DNA of 64,000 nucleotides from Puniceicoccaceae bacterium (GCA_018402305.1 JAGYJE010000005.1:62001-126000), one strand, 5' to 3'; shown: positions 9,266-16,668, counted from the stretch's first letter. Program-made: numbers and translations. Notes: a model not told the origin generated them from the sequence alone.

Positions 9266-10057
9266 TCATTGGTCCTGCATCAGGGCGCTGCGACCCCCGT
9301 CGACGCAAAGCGTGGTACCTGAGATGAAGCCTGCCATGGGAGAGCTGAGGAAGGCGCAGAGCTGGCCGATTTCCTCGACGCTGCCGATGCGCCCGACCGG
9401 ATGGCTCGACTCGGTGCGCTGACGTTCCGCAGCGGGATCTGCAAAGCTGTTGAACCAGGCGTCACCGCCCGCCGTATCGATAAAGCCCGGCGCGATACCC
9501 ACCGTCCGGATGTCAGGCCCCCATTCGATGGCGAGGGACTGGACCATCCCGAGGAGGCCAGCCTTGGCCACGTTGTAGGGGAAGCATCCCGGAATCGTAT
9601 TCCAGCCATGGTTCGAGCCAATGATGATTATGATGCCCGGTTGCGATGGCACCAGATGCGGCCGGGCGGCTTGAGCCAGCCGCCAATGGGCCGCGAGGTC
9701 GAGATTCATGCATTCCTCCCAGTCACTTTCGCTGCAGTCCTTTGTGCCTTTGAAGATGTTGCGACCCGCGTTGGAGACGAGAATGTCGATGCCACCCAGA
9801 GTGCCCACGACTTGTTTGATCAGTGGCTTGGGCACTGATTTTTCAGAGAGGTCGCCCGGATAGTAGGCGGCTTTACGTCCGCATGCTTCCACCGACGCGA
9901 TGAATTCGCGTGCCCCCGTATCGGTTGCGGCGCTGCGGCCGCAGCCAGCGACATCGCAACCCGCCTGTGCGAGTATCTTGGCAATGGCCGCACCGATACC
10001 GGAAGTCACGCCGCTGACAAAAGCCCGCTTGCTGCTTAGGTCTATTTTAAGGCTCAT
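9266..10057 (-). CDS. Short-chain dehydrogenase/reductase (SDR)
   Basis: The 263-residue product is a classical SDR. The Rossmann dinucleotide motif is SGVTSGIGAA (Gly16-Gly22), NAG lies at 96-98, and the catalytic residues are Ser148 with Tyr161 and Lys165 in YNVAK. The C-terminus has the usual substrate loop and the SPMAGFISGTTLCVDGG segment. It should oxidise or reduce a hydroxyl group with NAD(P). It lies three bases downstream of the dehydratase gene, so the two are almost certainly co-transcribed in a sugar-acid pathway; the substrate is not evident. The enzyme looks intact. Confidence 0.9.
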   Translation of the reverse strand: MSLKIDLSSKRAFVSGVTSGIGAAIAKILAQAGCDVAGCGRSAATDTGAREFIASVEACGRKAAYYPGDLSEKSVPKPLIKQVVGTLGGIDILVSNAGRNIFKGTKDCSESDWEECMNLDLAAHWRLAQAARPHLVPSQPGIIIIIGSNHGWNTIPGCFPYNVAKAGLLGMVQSLAIEWGPDIRTVGIAPGFIDTAGGDAWFNSFADPAAERQRTESSHPVGRIGSVEEIGQLCAFLSSPMAGFISGTTLCVDGGRSALMQDQ

Positions 10058-10060
10058 GGT

Positions 10061-11227
10061 TTATACGTAGAAATTCTCTTTGGCGTTCATCTCACGGATG
10101 CCCGGGTGCTGCTCGAGTGCCTCCTCAACCAGATCGACCCCGAGACCGGGCCGTTCCGAGAGGTGCAGGTAGCCATCTCTGACATCGAGGGGTTCGGTGA
10201 TGACGTCATCTCTCCAGGGAACATCATTGAGCATGAATTCGCAACGGAAGAAATTAGGTATCGAGGCGCAGACATGGGCGCTGGCCAGGGTGCTGAGAGG
10301 ACCGTTCGGGTTGTGCGGCGCGAGGAGCACGCCGTACGCCTCGCCCATGGTCGCGATACGTTTCATTTCGGACGGGCCGCCGCAGCGGGTGATGTCGGGC
10401 ATGATGACATCGCAGATATGTTTCTCTAAAACCGGGCGAAATCCATGTCGCGTGTAGTGGCGTTCGCCCACGCAAATGGGCACATTGGATGGCAGGCGCC
10501 GGCGGAAGGCGAGCAGGGTATCGGAGTTTTCCGGGCCGGCCGGCTCTTCATACCAGGTGACTCCCAGTGGTGCGAGGCGCTCCGCCATTTTGACCGCCAC
10601 CTCGAAGTTAAGCATCGCGTGGGTTTCGATCATCATGTCAAATTCCGGGCCGATCGCCTCCCGTACCGCCTGAGTCACTTCGAAGGCGACATCCTGTTGC
10701 GCCGGAGTGAGTCCCAGATCCGTATTGAGGTCGTCGCCGTAGAGGTAGTTGGTATGGGCGAAGGGGTCGAACTTCAGGCCGGTGAAGCCGAGGTCCTTAA
10801 CCCGTCTGGCCTGTCGCGCGTAATCGGCCGCAGTGTGTTCGCCGCCGGTAAACCAGTAGTTTGCGTAGAGGCGTATGCTGGTGCGGAAGGAACCGCCGAG
10901 CAACTGATAACACGGCACGCCGTAGACCTTGCCTTTCAAATCCAGCAGGGCCATGTCGATGCCACTGATCGCACACATGCTGGCCCCATAGGGGCCGATC
11001 CAGTTCAGGTCGCGGTAGAGCTTTTGCCAGATGAAGTCGGTCCGCAAGGGATCGAGGCCGATGATCCGTTCTCCGGCATGCCGCGCGGCCGCCTCGATGA
11101 TGGGGCTGCCCGGCCAATTGGTGGCCTCGCCAACACCGCTGTGTCCGGTATCGGTGTGGATTTTGATCATGGTCCAGTTATACTTAACCCCCTCGACCAG
11201 CCATACTTTGATTTCAGTAATTTTCAT
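10061..11227 (-). CDS. Enolase-superfamily sugar-acid dehydratase (mandelate racemase/galactonate dehydratase-like)
   Basis: The 388-residue protein has the capping-domain start MKITEIKVWLVEG and a modified TIM barrel. Likely Mg2+ ligands are Glu201 (in MIETHAML), Glu227 (WYEEP) and Glu255 (VGERH), with catalytic bases His203 and His305 (APHNPNGP). The pattern fits the DgoD/RspA-like branch that removes water from aldonic acids to give 2-keto-3-deoxy acids. The SDR follows after three bases, and a truncated RraA-like gene lies immediately upstream. A divergent IclR regulator at 11586 probably controls the group. The exact sugar acid cannot be read from sequence. Confidence 0.88.
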   Translation of the reverse strand: MKITEIKVWLVEGVKYNWTMIKIHTDTGHSGVGEATNWPGSPIIEAAARHAGERIIGLDPLRTDFIWQKLYRDLNWIGPYGASMCAISGIDMALLDLKGKVYGVPCYQLLGGSFRTSIRLYANYWFTGGEHTAADYARQARRVKDLGFTGLKFDPFAHTNYLYGDDLNTDLGLTPAQQDVAFEVTQAVREAIGPEFDMMIETHAMLNFEVAVKMAERLAPLGVTWYEEPAGPENSDTLLAFRRRLPSNVPICVGERHYTRHGFRPVLEKHICDVIMPDITRCGGPSEMKRIATMGEAYGVLLAPHNPNGPLSTLASAHVCASIPNFFRCEFMLNDVPWRDDVITEPLDVRDGYLHLSERPGLGVDLVEEALEQHPGIREMNAKENFYV

Positions 11228-11285
11228 TTCAATTTACTCAGTCCCTGATGTTGTCTTTCCGCATTCTGATGATCAAAATCGCGGC

Positions 11286-11504
11286 TTACATGATCCCGAA
11301 TTGATCGTCGGCCTCCAGCACCGGCATTGCCCGCCCGACGATAATCATATCCTCGCGCAGCGCTTGTATCCCGGGAGGCAGGAACTGATCCTGATACCCC
11401 ATCAGATCCATGACATCCCCGATGACGGCGGAGAAGAGCCCTTCGCGCATGAGTTGGAACCGCTCGTCGTCGTTTTGACAGGAAGGAATTTCGCACGTTT
11501 TCAT
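11286..11504 (-). pseudogene. Truncated RraA-like aldolase/decarboxylase family gene
   Basis: The frame starts MKTCEIPSCQNDDERF and reads LMREGLFSAVIGDVMDLMGY, QFLPPGIQAL and VGRAMPVLEADDQFG, which matches the N-terminal third of RraA-like proteins (usually ~200-230 residues). These include 4-hydroxy-4-methyl-2-oxoglutarate aldolases and oxaloacetate decarboxylases. It stops after 72 residues, before the conserved central glycine-rich active-site loop, and no continuation is found in other frames before the dehydratase start. I read it as a deletion-truncated gene that once encoded a step of the same pathway. Confidence 0.65.
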
Positions 11505-11585
11505 GGCTTGAACAGTAGCCGGGTCCTTAGAACCGACAAGCAGAATAAGGTTGAAAAATGACGCTATAATGGAATTTTAGCCGAT

Positions 11586-12263
11586 ATGAAACCGAACACC
11601 TCATTGATCAAGGCGCTTGATACGCTCTCACTCTTATCCGGCAGGACTGACGGCTGGAGGTTGCAGGAACTGGCTGAGGCGATGCATCTGCCCCGGTCCA
11701 CTCTGGTCCGGACCCTGGCTACGCTGGTCGCTTATGGACTGGTGGAAAGAGAGGGCCGGAAGTATGGCTGCGGCCCGAGGTTTGACCAATGGGTGCGTCG
11801 GGACCGCTACCAGGACTGGATCCGGCGCTACCGGCGCGTGCTCGAACAGGTCGCGAAGCAAACCGGCGAACTGGTCCTCCTGGGCCTGCACGAGGGGCGC
11901 GGCATCGTTCATATCGATTATGTGGAAAGTGATCAACTGGTGCGGGTCGCTCCGGCGCCAATGACACGGCACTCATTGGAGCTGACCGCCCAGGGTAAAT
12001 TGTCGCTTTCCCGTCGGCGGGATCTCTTCGATCCAGTGACGCGTCCGGAGTTAAAGGCAGAGCTCCGGGAGATTCAGCGCAGCGGCGTCGCATGGAACCG
12101 TGAAGCGACAGTCCCCGGAATGATCGCATTGGCCACGCCGGGCTTCACCAACTATCCAACGGAGCCGATTCTGGCGGTGGCCTGGCCGGTCAACCGTTTC
12201 TCGGAGGCAAAAGGGGAAGCCGCCGTTCAGGCAATCCGGGCGGCCCTGCTGGAACACCGATAA
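11586..12263 (+). CDS. IclR-family transcriptional regulator
   Basis: The 225-residue protein begins with a winged helix-turn-helix (IKALDTLSLLSGRTDGWRLQ, AEAMHLPRSTLVRTLATL) over residues 8-60. The C-terminal part is an IclR effector-binding domain (GELVLLGLHEGRGIVHIDYV; LTAQGKLSLS; VPGMIALATPGF). IclR proteins bind small carboxylic or sugar acids. It is divergent from the sugar-acid genes across an ~80-base gap, the usual arrangement for a local regulator. The effector domain is slightly shorter than normal but seems complete. Confidence 0.9.
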   Translation: MKPNTSLIKALDTLSLLSGRTDGWRLQELAEAMHLPRSTLVRTLATLVAYGLVEREGRKYGCGPRFDQWVRRDRYQDWIRRYRRVLEQVAKQTGELVLLGLHEGRGIVHIDYVESDQLVRVAPAPMTRHSLELTAQGKLSLSRRRDLFDPVTRPELKAELREIQRSGVAWNREATVPGMIALATPGFTNYPTEPILAVAWPVNRFSEAKGEAAVQAIRAALLEHR

Positions 12264-12695
12264 AAGCCGGGTGGTTCTGCCTGATGGTGCTTGTTAGGCT
12301 CGAGCGCGTGCATCGCTTCCGTCTTTCGCAAGCGCTTCTTGATGCTTAACGACTATTCAGCTCGGCACCTTGAAACGGAAACGGAGCGTGTGCCACTGGC
12401 GCACGGCGAGGCGATTGAGGTGGGGGTCTCGATTTCCGGAATCCCCATGAATAATCCCATTATACCACACACAGGGTATGCGACCCGCATGTTCATGTCA
12501 TCGACGGGGGGGGCGTGTGATCCACCTCAGTCTCAATCTGGCAGTAAAAAGTAAAAGTTCGTTAGCGGGTAAATCTCGCAAGTTTTTTGTCAGAAACATG
12601 GGTGTCCTTTTCATTCCTTGTGATGTGTTCATGCCGAGAGGGCGGTGTCAAATCGGCCTCTTGACATTCTTACCGAATTGGGCCATCGGTAAGAC
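12264..12695. other. Non-coding stretch with repeat fragments
   Basis: No convincing gene is seen in these 432 bases. They hold an isolated copy of the palindromic repeat core (12388-12404) with its GAAACGGAAACGG leader, an AAGCGCTT palindrome near 12330 of the kind LacI-type regulators often bind, and a copy of the AAACATGGGTGTCCTTTT motif at about 12595. Short frames here contain repeat sequence only. Confidence 0.6.
12388..12404. repeat. Isolated copy of the GTGTGCCACTGGCGCAC palindrome
   Basis: The 17-base core is identical to the three cores in the tandem array at 7344-7567 and has the same upstream GAAACGGAAACGGAGC. Its presence 5 kb away shows a dispersed repeat family rather than a local duplication. 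Confidence 0.8.
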
Positions 12696-12968
12696 ATGCA
12701 ACTATTAAGAGCCAGAGTGACCTCCAAAGGTCAAGTAACCCTTCCGAAGACGCTGAGGGATACCCTTGGCATACATGAAGGCGACCATATAGAATTCGCC
12801 GTGGAAGCATCAAACAATGCAAGCATTAGAAAATTGGCTGCCCCCGGTTCAAGTGCTGGAGCTCTCAAGCATTTGGCTAAAAGCAAGCCCTTGACCGTGG
12901 AAGAAATGGACGAGGCGATTCGGCGGCATATGCGCAAGAAGTATGGCTACCTGAGTTTGAAGAAATGA
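12696..12968 (+). CDS. AbrB/SpoVT-type antitoxin
   Basis: The 90-residue protein opens MQLLRARVTSKGQVTLPKTL with RDTLGIHEGDHIEF, the swapped-hairpin AbrB/MazE DNA-binding fold. The C-terminal half (LTVEEMDEAIRRHMRKKYG) is a helical toxin-binding tail typical of VapB-like antitoxins. Its last codons overlap the start of the PIN-domain gene by four bases (12965-12968). The pair should autoregulate its own promoter through the antitoxin. Confidence 0.88.
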   Translation: MQLLRARVTSKGQVTLPKTLRDTLGIHEGDHIEFAVEASNNASIRKLAAPGSSAGALKHLAKSKPLTVEEMDEAIRRHMRKKYGYLSLKK

Positions 12969-13342
12969 TTGCTTTCGATACCAATTACGTCGTTCGACTT
13001 CTTGTCCAAGATGATCCCGCCCAATCCGCGGAAGTTTCTGTGACCATGCGCGCGGAAGCGGAAAGTGGTCGGAATATCATTCTCTACGATGTCGTGCTTT
13101 GCGAAACGCTATGGGTATTAGGCTCAGCTTACGATGCAAGCCGGATGGATTTGCTCACGGCATTGAAGGTTTTGAAAGATGAGCCCGTATTTGTTTTCGA
13201 GAGCCCTGAGCGAGTCGAGGCAGCGTTTAAGCGATTCGAGGGCGGAAAGGCGGATTTCGCGGACTACCTGATTTTGGAAATTGGAAAGCAGAATGGTTAT
13301 GAATTGAGAACGTTCGACAAGAAGTTGAAGCGGGAGATGTAG
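12965..13342 (+). CDS. PIN-domain toxin (VapC family)
   Basis: The 125-residue product has the PIN nuclease layout: Asp5 in AFDTNYVVRLL, Glu47 in ETLWVL, Asp97/Asp100 in KADFADYLI and Asp118 in RTFDKKL. These four acidic positions bind the metal for RNA cleavage. VapC toxins usually cut initiator tRNA or 23S rRNA, though the target cannot be told here. All catalytic positions are intact, so this module may be functional, unlike much of the surrounding island. Confidence 0.9.
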   Translation: MIAFDTNYVVRLLVQDDPAQSAEVSVTMRAEAESGRNIILYDVVLCETLWVLGSAYDASRMDLLTALKVLKDEPVFVFESPERVEAAFKRFEGGKADFADYLILEIGKQNGYELRTFDKKLKREM

Positions 13343-13490
13343 ATGAAATCCGGCAAGGCAGCTTAGCCCGGCTGCGATCAGCGAATATGGCATTCATAAT
13401 CTTAATCGGAAAGTTGATGACGACCTAAGTCCGACAGGTGGCTGGTGTTTTGTTCTTGTCCAAAATTATATGTATTTTAAGTTCTGAAGA

Positions 13491-13831
13491 ATGAAAATAC
13501 ATAAAATGATCCCGCGTCATTTGTCTGAAGAGATCCTTCGCTCCTCGCGCGAATATCCGGTGGTGACCCTGATTGGTCCCCGCCAATCAGGGAATTGCTG
13601 ACTGGGCGCGTGGGACAACTGGTCAACCTCAATGCCATGTCCGGCGAAGTGGGGGTCGCCCAATCCACGCTGACCAAATGGCTGAGCGTTTTGAATATCC
13701 AATTGGAATCTTTCCCTGATGCCATGTCGTGCCATCTTTCTGGCACCGGGAGCTTTGAAGTTGACAGAGGTGGGCGGAAGACAGCGATTGTCGTTAAAAT
13801 GTGGGTGTCCTTCAAATTTTATTGTCGTTAA
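13491..13831 (+). pseudogene. Internally deleted AAA/DUF4143 ATPase
   Basis: The frame from ATG 13491 reads MIPRHLSEEILRSSREYPVV, TLIGPRQSG and stops at 13601 just where the Walker A lysine should follow. From 13595 an overlapping frame gives LLTGRVGQLVNLNAMSGEVG and VAQSTLTKWLSVL, which is the DUF4143 helix-turn-helix segment near the middle of the same protein family. The ~150 residues that normally separate them are missing. This is a P-loop ATPase gene that lost its core. Confidence 0.65.
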
Positions 13832-13854
13832 AATGTGGGTGTCCTTCAAATTTT
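13787..13854. repeat. 34 bp tandem duplication carrying the GGGTGTCCTT motif
   Basis: ATTGTCGTTAAAATGTGGG followed by TGTCCTTCAAATTTT occurs at 13787-13820 and again at 13821-13854. The inner GTGGGTGTCCTT resembles the ATGGGTGTCCTTTT motif that ends both long repeat copies and recurs near 12595. The rest of 13832-14040 holds no convincing gene. Confidence 0.75.
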
Positions 13855-14040
13855 CGTCTCCTTTAAATTTTCGTCCGCTACCCGCATCCGACACCGCGAA
13901 GCTGGATTGGATCACACGAGGTCGCTTGCCAGAGGCGACCGTCCGCGCGGCGCTCGAGCGCTGCCGCGGGTGAGAGGATGCCAATGGAGTCAGGGTCAAA
14001 CTTGATTGACATGGTCACAAAATAAGACCATGTTGGTTAA

Positions 14041-14343
14041 ATGAAAGTCAAAATAGGTGAACTCAAAACACATCTGTCCAAATATCTTCGAAATCTGAAA
14101 GAAAGCGACGAGCCTATTGAAGTCTGTCTGCGGGAGGATACGGTCGCCTACCTGACGGCGGCGAAGGCGGAAGATAGTGGGAATCCCGAGCCTGCTGGAC
14201 TGAAGCGGAGGTTGGAAGCCGCCGCTATCACCGTCTCCAAGTGGGGAAGCGCCGCCGATCCACTGCGTGCGGCGGGGCGTTGTGAAACCCCAGCGGGCGG
14301 CCCAAATAGCGTCGAGACGATTCGGCAGGAGCGGAGTTACTGA
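14041..14343 (+). CDS. Phd/YefM-type antitoxin
   Basis: The 100-residue protein starts MKVKIGELKTHLSKYLRNLK, the classic Phd/YefM N-terminal pattern (K-x-x-E-L-K-x-x-L-S-x-x-L), followed by EPIEVCLREDTVAYL. The C-terminus is disordered and Gly/Pro-rich, and looks less conserved than usual. Its stop overlaps the ATG of the next PIN-domain gene (TGATG-type, 14343), which supports a toxin-antitoxin pair. Confidence 0.82.
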   Translation: MKVKIGELKTHLSKYLRNLKESDEPIEVCLREDTVAYLTAAKAEDSGNPEPAGLKRRLEAAAITVSKWGSAADPLRAAGRCETPAGGPNSVETIRQERSY

Positions 14344-14744
14344 TGCGGGTTTATTTTGACACCAGTGCGGTCATTCCTCTCGTTTTGGCCGAAACGCACT
14401 CGGAGGCGGTGCGCTCTGCATGGCCGGATATTACGGAACGCTGGGCTTGGAGCTGGCTGGTCGTCGAAGCCGAGGCAGCTCTGGTGCGCCAGAGGGCCGA
14501 CGCCGATGCTTGGGCGGAATGGTCTCGAGTCGCACGGAGCCTGAACCTCGTCGAACTTAATCCGCGCGATCATGACGCACTTCGGGCCTTTAATCGGGGA
14601 CTTGGCTTGCGGGCCGCAGACGCCGGCCATCTTTTCCTCTTTGATCGCCTTTCGCGGGAGGTCGATGGCTTGCAATTGGTCACCTTCGACCGTGAGATGA
14701 GTCAAGCCGCCAAGGATTTGGCTATGCCGGTACACGCGTTTTAG
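14343..14744 (+). CDS. PIN-domain toxin (VapC family), second pair
   Basis: The 133-residue protein has PIN acidic residues at Asp6 (YFDTSAVIPL), Glu42/Glu44 (VVEAEAAL), Asp93 (LRAADAGHL) and Asp116 (LVTFDREM). The arrangement R-A-A-D-A-G-H-L is typical of VapC toxins. It is translationally coupled to the Phd-type antitoxin. It is unrelated in detail to the other pair 1 kb away, so the island holds two separate toxin-antitoxin modules. Confidence 0.9.
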   Translation: MRVYFDTSAVIPLVLAETHSEAVRSAWPDITERWAWSWLVVEAEAALVRQRADADAWAEWSRVARSLNLVELNPRDHDALRAFNRGLGLRAADAGHLFLFDRLSREVDGLQLVTFDREMSQAAKDLAMPVHAF

Positions 14745-14813
14745 CTCATCGCCCCGCATTCGACCACCAGTTTGTTGAATCCGATCTGCCGGGTGTAGTC
14801 CTTCTCCACCTCC

Positions 14814-15023
14814 ATGCAGGGCTACTTGCCCGAGGCGCATCATCATGGGATTTCCCGGAAGAAGGGGACCCGTTTCGCTAGACTGATCGTCTGCCAGGCG
14901 GATCGCGGCTGGGTGGAACTGGACGGGGAGCGCCTCCCGGTGGCACGTGTCGCCGAGGCGGCCGGAATCGAGGATCCGTTTTATTTTTCCCGGCGCTTCC
15001 GCAAAATCATGGGGACGGCACCC
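14814..15023 (+). pseudogene. Internally deleted AraC-family regulator abutting repeat copy 2
   Basis: An open frame reads LPEAHHHGISRKKGTRFARL and IVCQADRGWVELDGERLPV, a cupin-like AraC sensor segment. It is joined directly to ARVAEAAGIEDPFYFSRRF and RKIMGTAPS, the second helix-turn-helix of the DNA-binding domain. About 150 residues normally found between are absent. The frame then runs without a stop into the 61-codon frame of the 268 bp repeat. This is a deletion product, not an intact regulator. Confidence 0.65.
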
Positions 15024-15292
15024 AGCATGTCCGCCATGAAAAGGGTGTACGAGGAACTGCTTCGGGAGCATTTTGCCGGAGTCTTGAAGGTGCCACACGC
15101 GTTTCAGGCCGTAATGGAAATGGAAGGAGTGGATGCTGACTGTTTCGAGGCTTCTCGCGCGGGAAAACCTCTCCGCGTCCCGCTCCGAACGCTCTTATCC
15201 CAGCTGGCCTGAGGAATGCCTTCTTGAGCCCGGAAAATTCGAAAATTCGATCGAGGGTCTGGCAGGAAACATGGGTGTCCTTTTAATTTCGT
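15024..15292 (+). repeat. Duplicated ~268 bp element, copy 2
   Basis: This copy matches 7079-7346 in direct orientation with scattered substitutions and a one-base indel. Its left edge joins an AraC remnant right after GTAPS and its right edge joins an AAA ATPase gene right at DEI, so it sits at two gene breakpoints at once. That placement suggests insertion or recombination mediated by the element. Confidence 0.75.
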
Positions 15293-15509
15293 CAATCACC
15301 ACCCGCTGATCCGGTGGCAGAGCGCGCAATATCTCACGCAACTGATGGGGTTCACGCTCAAAGCGAAGCCGTTCTTCGGTTCGAAGAAGATCGATGCGAT
15401 ACGCCTCTGGGTAGCGTTGTTTGAGAAGAGTCGTTTTCCCGGACTGGCGAGGCCCCCAAAGAAAAAACGATTGATCCGGAAATTGAATGCGGCGTGATAA
15501 ATAAAGCAT
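15287..15509 (-). pseudogene. 5' fragment of an AAA (AAA_14/DUF4143-type) ATPase
   Basis: From ATG 15509 the minus strand reads MLYLSRRIQFPDQSFFLWG, PRQSGKTTLLKQRYPEAY, FEREPHQLREILRALPP and VVIDEI. These are the N-terminus, Walker A (GPRQSGKTT) and Walker B (VVIDE) of this ATPase family. The sequence then passes into repeat copy 2 and the remaining ~300 residues are gone. It is a second, differently broken member of the family also seen at 13491. Confidence 0.75.
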
Positions 15510-15545
15510 ACACCGCTTAAATACATGTAATTTTAGTATACAATC

Positions 15546-15710
15546 CTAAATTTTACAAAAAGAGGATACGGGGATTAACGATGCATCGCCGCCGGCCAGT
15601 ATTTGCCTGAGGAAACAAGCGATCAGGCCCTCGATCTTCGCGTTGACCTCGGGATCTTTCAGGCGGAGGAAGAAGAGCTCGACCAGTTTGCGGCAGGCGT
15701 GTGTTTGCTC
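15546..15710 (-). pseudogene. Unrecognised coding remnant
   Basis: The minus strand carries a protein-like tail ([40 protein letters not shown]) ending at a stop near 15546. The upstream continuation runs antisense through the bL36 gene and cannot be real coding sequence, so only this part is offered as a remnant. I do not recognise a family. Confidence 0.25.
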
Positions 15711-15831
15711 ATTTCGATCTGGCCCTGGCCTGAAGTATTGGACGGCACTTCTGACTCTCAAAAATCTTTGGCTTTGTCTTGACAGTACGGTGCGGAACCC
15801 CTTTTCTCCCCAATTCTTCAAATTTCTCGCT

Positions 15832-15957
15832 ATGAAAGTCGTATCCTCAATCAAATCTCTCAAAGACCGCCACCCTGATTGCCAAGTCGTGCGCCGCAAG
15901 GGCCGCGTCTATGTAATCTGCAAAACAAATCCGCGTTTCAAAGCCCGCCAAGGCTAA
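15832..15957 (+). CDS. rpmJ: Ribosomal protein bL36, zinc-free (C-minus) form
   Basis: This 41-residue gene is too short for most gene calls. Its product reads [20 protein letters not shown] then [21 protein letters not shown]. It matches the YkgO-like type of bL36, which has the R-H-P-D-C and Y-V-I-C-K-x-N-P-R-F-K-A elements but lacks the full C-x2-C/C-x4-H zinc site. A TTGACA box at 15779-15784 may be the -35 element. The bL31 gene follows 160 bases downstream on the same strand; the two probably form a small unit ended by the terminator at 16417. Confidence 0.93.
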   Translation: MKVVSSIKSLKDRHPDCQVVRRKGRVYVICKTNPRFKARQG

Positions 15958-15968
15958 GCGTCCTGCTC

Positions 15969-16020
15969 CCTGCGTGGCGCTTCCTGCGTGGCGCTTCCTG
16001 TGTGGCGCTTCCTGCGTGCT
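15969..16020. repeat. 14 bp tandem repeat, 3.7 copies
   Basis: CCTGCGTGGCGCTT repeats at 15969, 15983, 15997 (one change) and partly at 16011, directly between the bL36 and bL31 genes. It could affect spacing of transcription or translation signals, but no function is evident. Confidence 0.9.
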
Positions 16021-16115
16021 GTGCGCGGCTACTATTCGACCTGCTTCGCCGGGTCCCAATATGTCGTGATTGCCATCCGTAGATAAAATAAAAACTCAAC
16101 CCAGATCCATTTAAA

Positions 16116-16361
16116 GTGAAAGCTGAAATCCATCCTAAACTGAACCGCGTTGCCTTTGTCGATGTTTCCACTGGCCATAAGTTCCTGACTCGCTCCACCA
16201 TGCGCAGCAGCAAAACAGAGACCATCGACGGTGTTGAGCATCAAGTGATCATTTGCGACATTACCGCCGATTCGCACCCTGCCTTTACCGGTGAGAAGCG
16301 CTTTGTCGACACGGCTGGCCGTGTCGAGAAGTTCCAAAACAAGTTCAGCCGCCGCCGCTAG
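16116..16361 (+). CDS. rpmE2: Ribosomal protein bL31, type B (zinc-free)
   Basis: The 81-residue product (MKAEIHPKLNRVAFVDVSTG, HKFLTRSTMRSSKTETI, SHPAFTGEKRFVDTAGRV, EKFQNKFSRR) is a type B bL31. It lacks the Cys residues that hold zinc in the standard form, and has the HPFYTG-like element as HPAFTG. The start is GTG at 16116; no nearby ATG fits. It sits with the C-minus bL36, the same pairing as ykgM-ykgO of enterobacteria. It is followed by a strong terminator. Confidence 0.95.
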   Translation: MKAEIHPKLNRVAFVDVSTGHKFLTRSTMRSSKTETIDGVEHQVIICDITADSHPAFTGEKRFVDTAGRVEKFQNKFSRRR

Positions 16362-16416
16362 CTCGGCGGTGTCGAAGTGCGCGTGGCATCGAGGTGTCCA
16401 TGACAAATTTTTTCAA

Positions 16417-16446
16417 AACCCTGTCCGGCAAGGACAGGGTTTTTTG
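16417..16446 (+). terminator. Rho-independent terminator after bL31
   Basis: AACCCTGTCC (16417-16426) pairs perfectly with GGACAGGGTT (16432-16441) over a five-base loop and is followed by TTTT. Confidence 0.93.
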
Positions 16447-16477
16447 TTTCCGCATCCGGCGGTGTGGTCCGAATTAG

Positions 16478-16659
16478 GCTTTGGTGCGGGTTGCTTGCCG
16501 ACAACGCTGCGGGCCCGCGCAAGCGCGGACGCCACGTTTTTGGGTTTGGTTGGTCTTGGTGTGAATAGGGCTGTGCTTTGGTGCGGGTTGCTTGCCGACA
16601 ACGCTGCGGGCCCGCGCAAGCGCGGACGCCACGTTTTGGGGTTTGGTTGGTCTTGGTGT
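16478..16659. repeat. 97 bp tandem duplication between two terminators
   Basis: GCTTTGGTGCGGGTTGCTTG through TTGGTCTTGGTGT occurs at 16478-16562 and again at 16575-16659 with one indel, giving a 97-base period. The unit contains GCGGGCCCGC and CGCGCAAGCGCG palindromes. No gene lies in this gap. Confidence 0.9.
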
Positions 16660-16668
16660 AGGCGATAA

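Noticed and set aside
10445-11248. 267-residue plus-strand frame
   Set aside because: Antisense to the enolase-superfamily dehydratase; no motifs.
15711-15899. Full-length minus-strand protein from 15899 to 15546
   Set aside because: Its first half would be antisense to the bL36 gene; only the 3' part looks protein-like.
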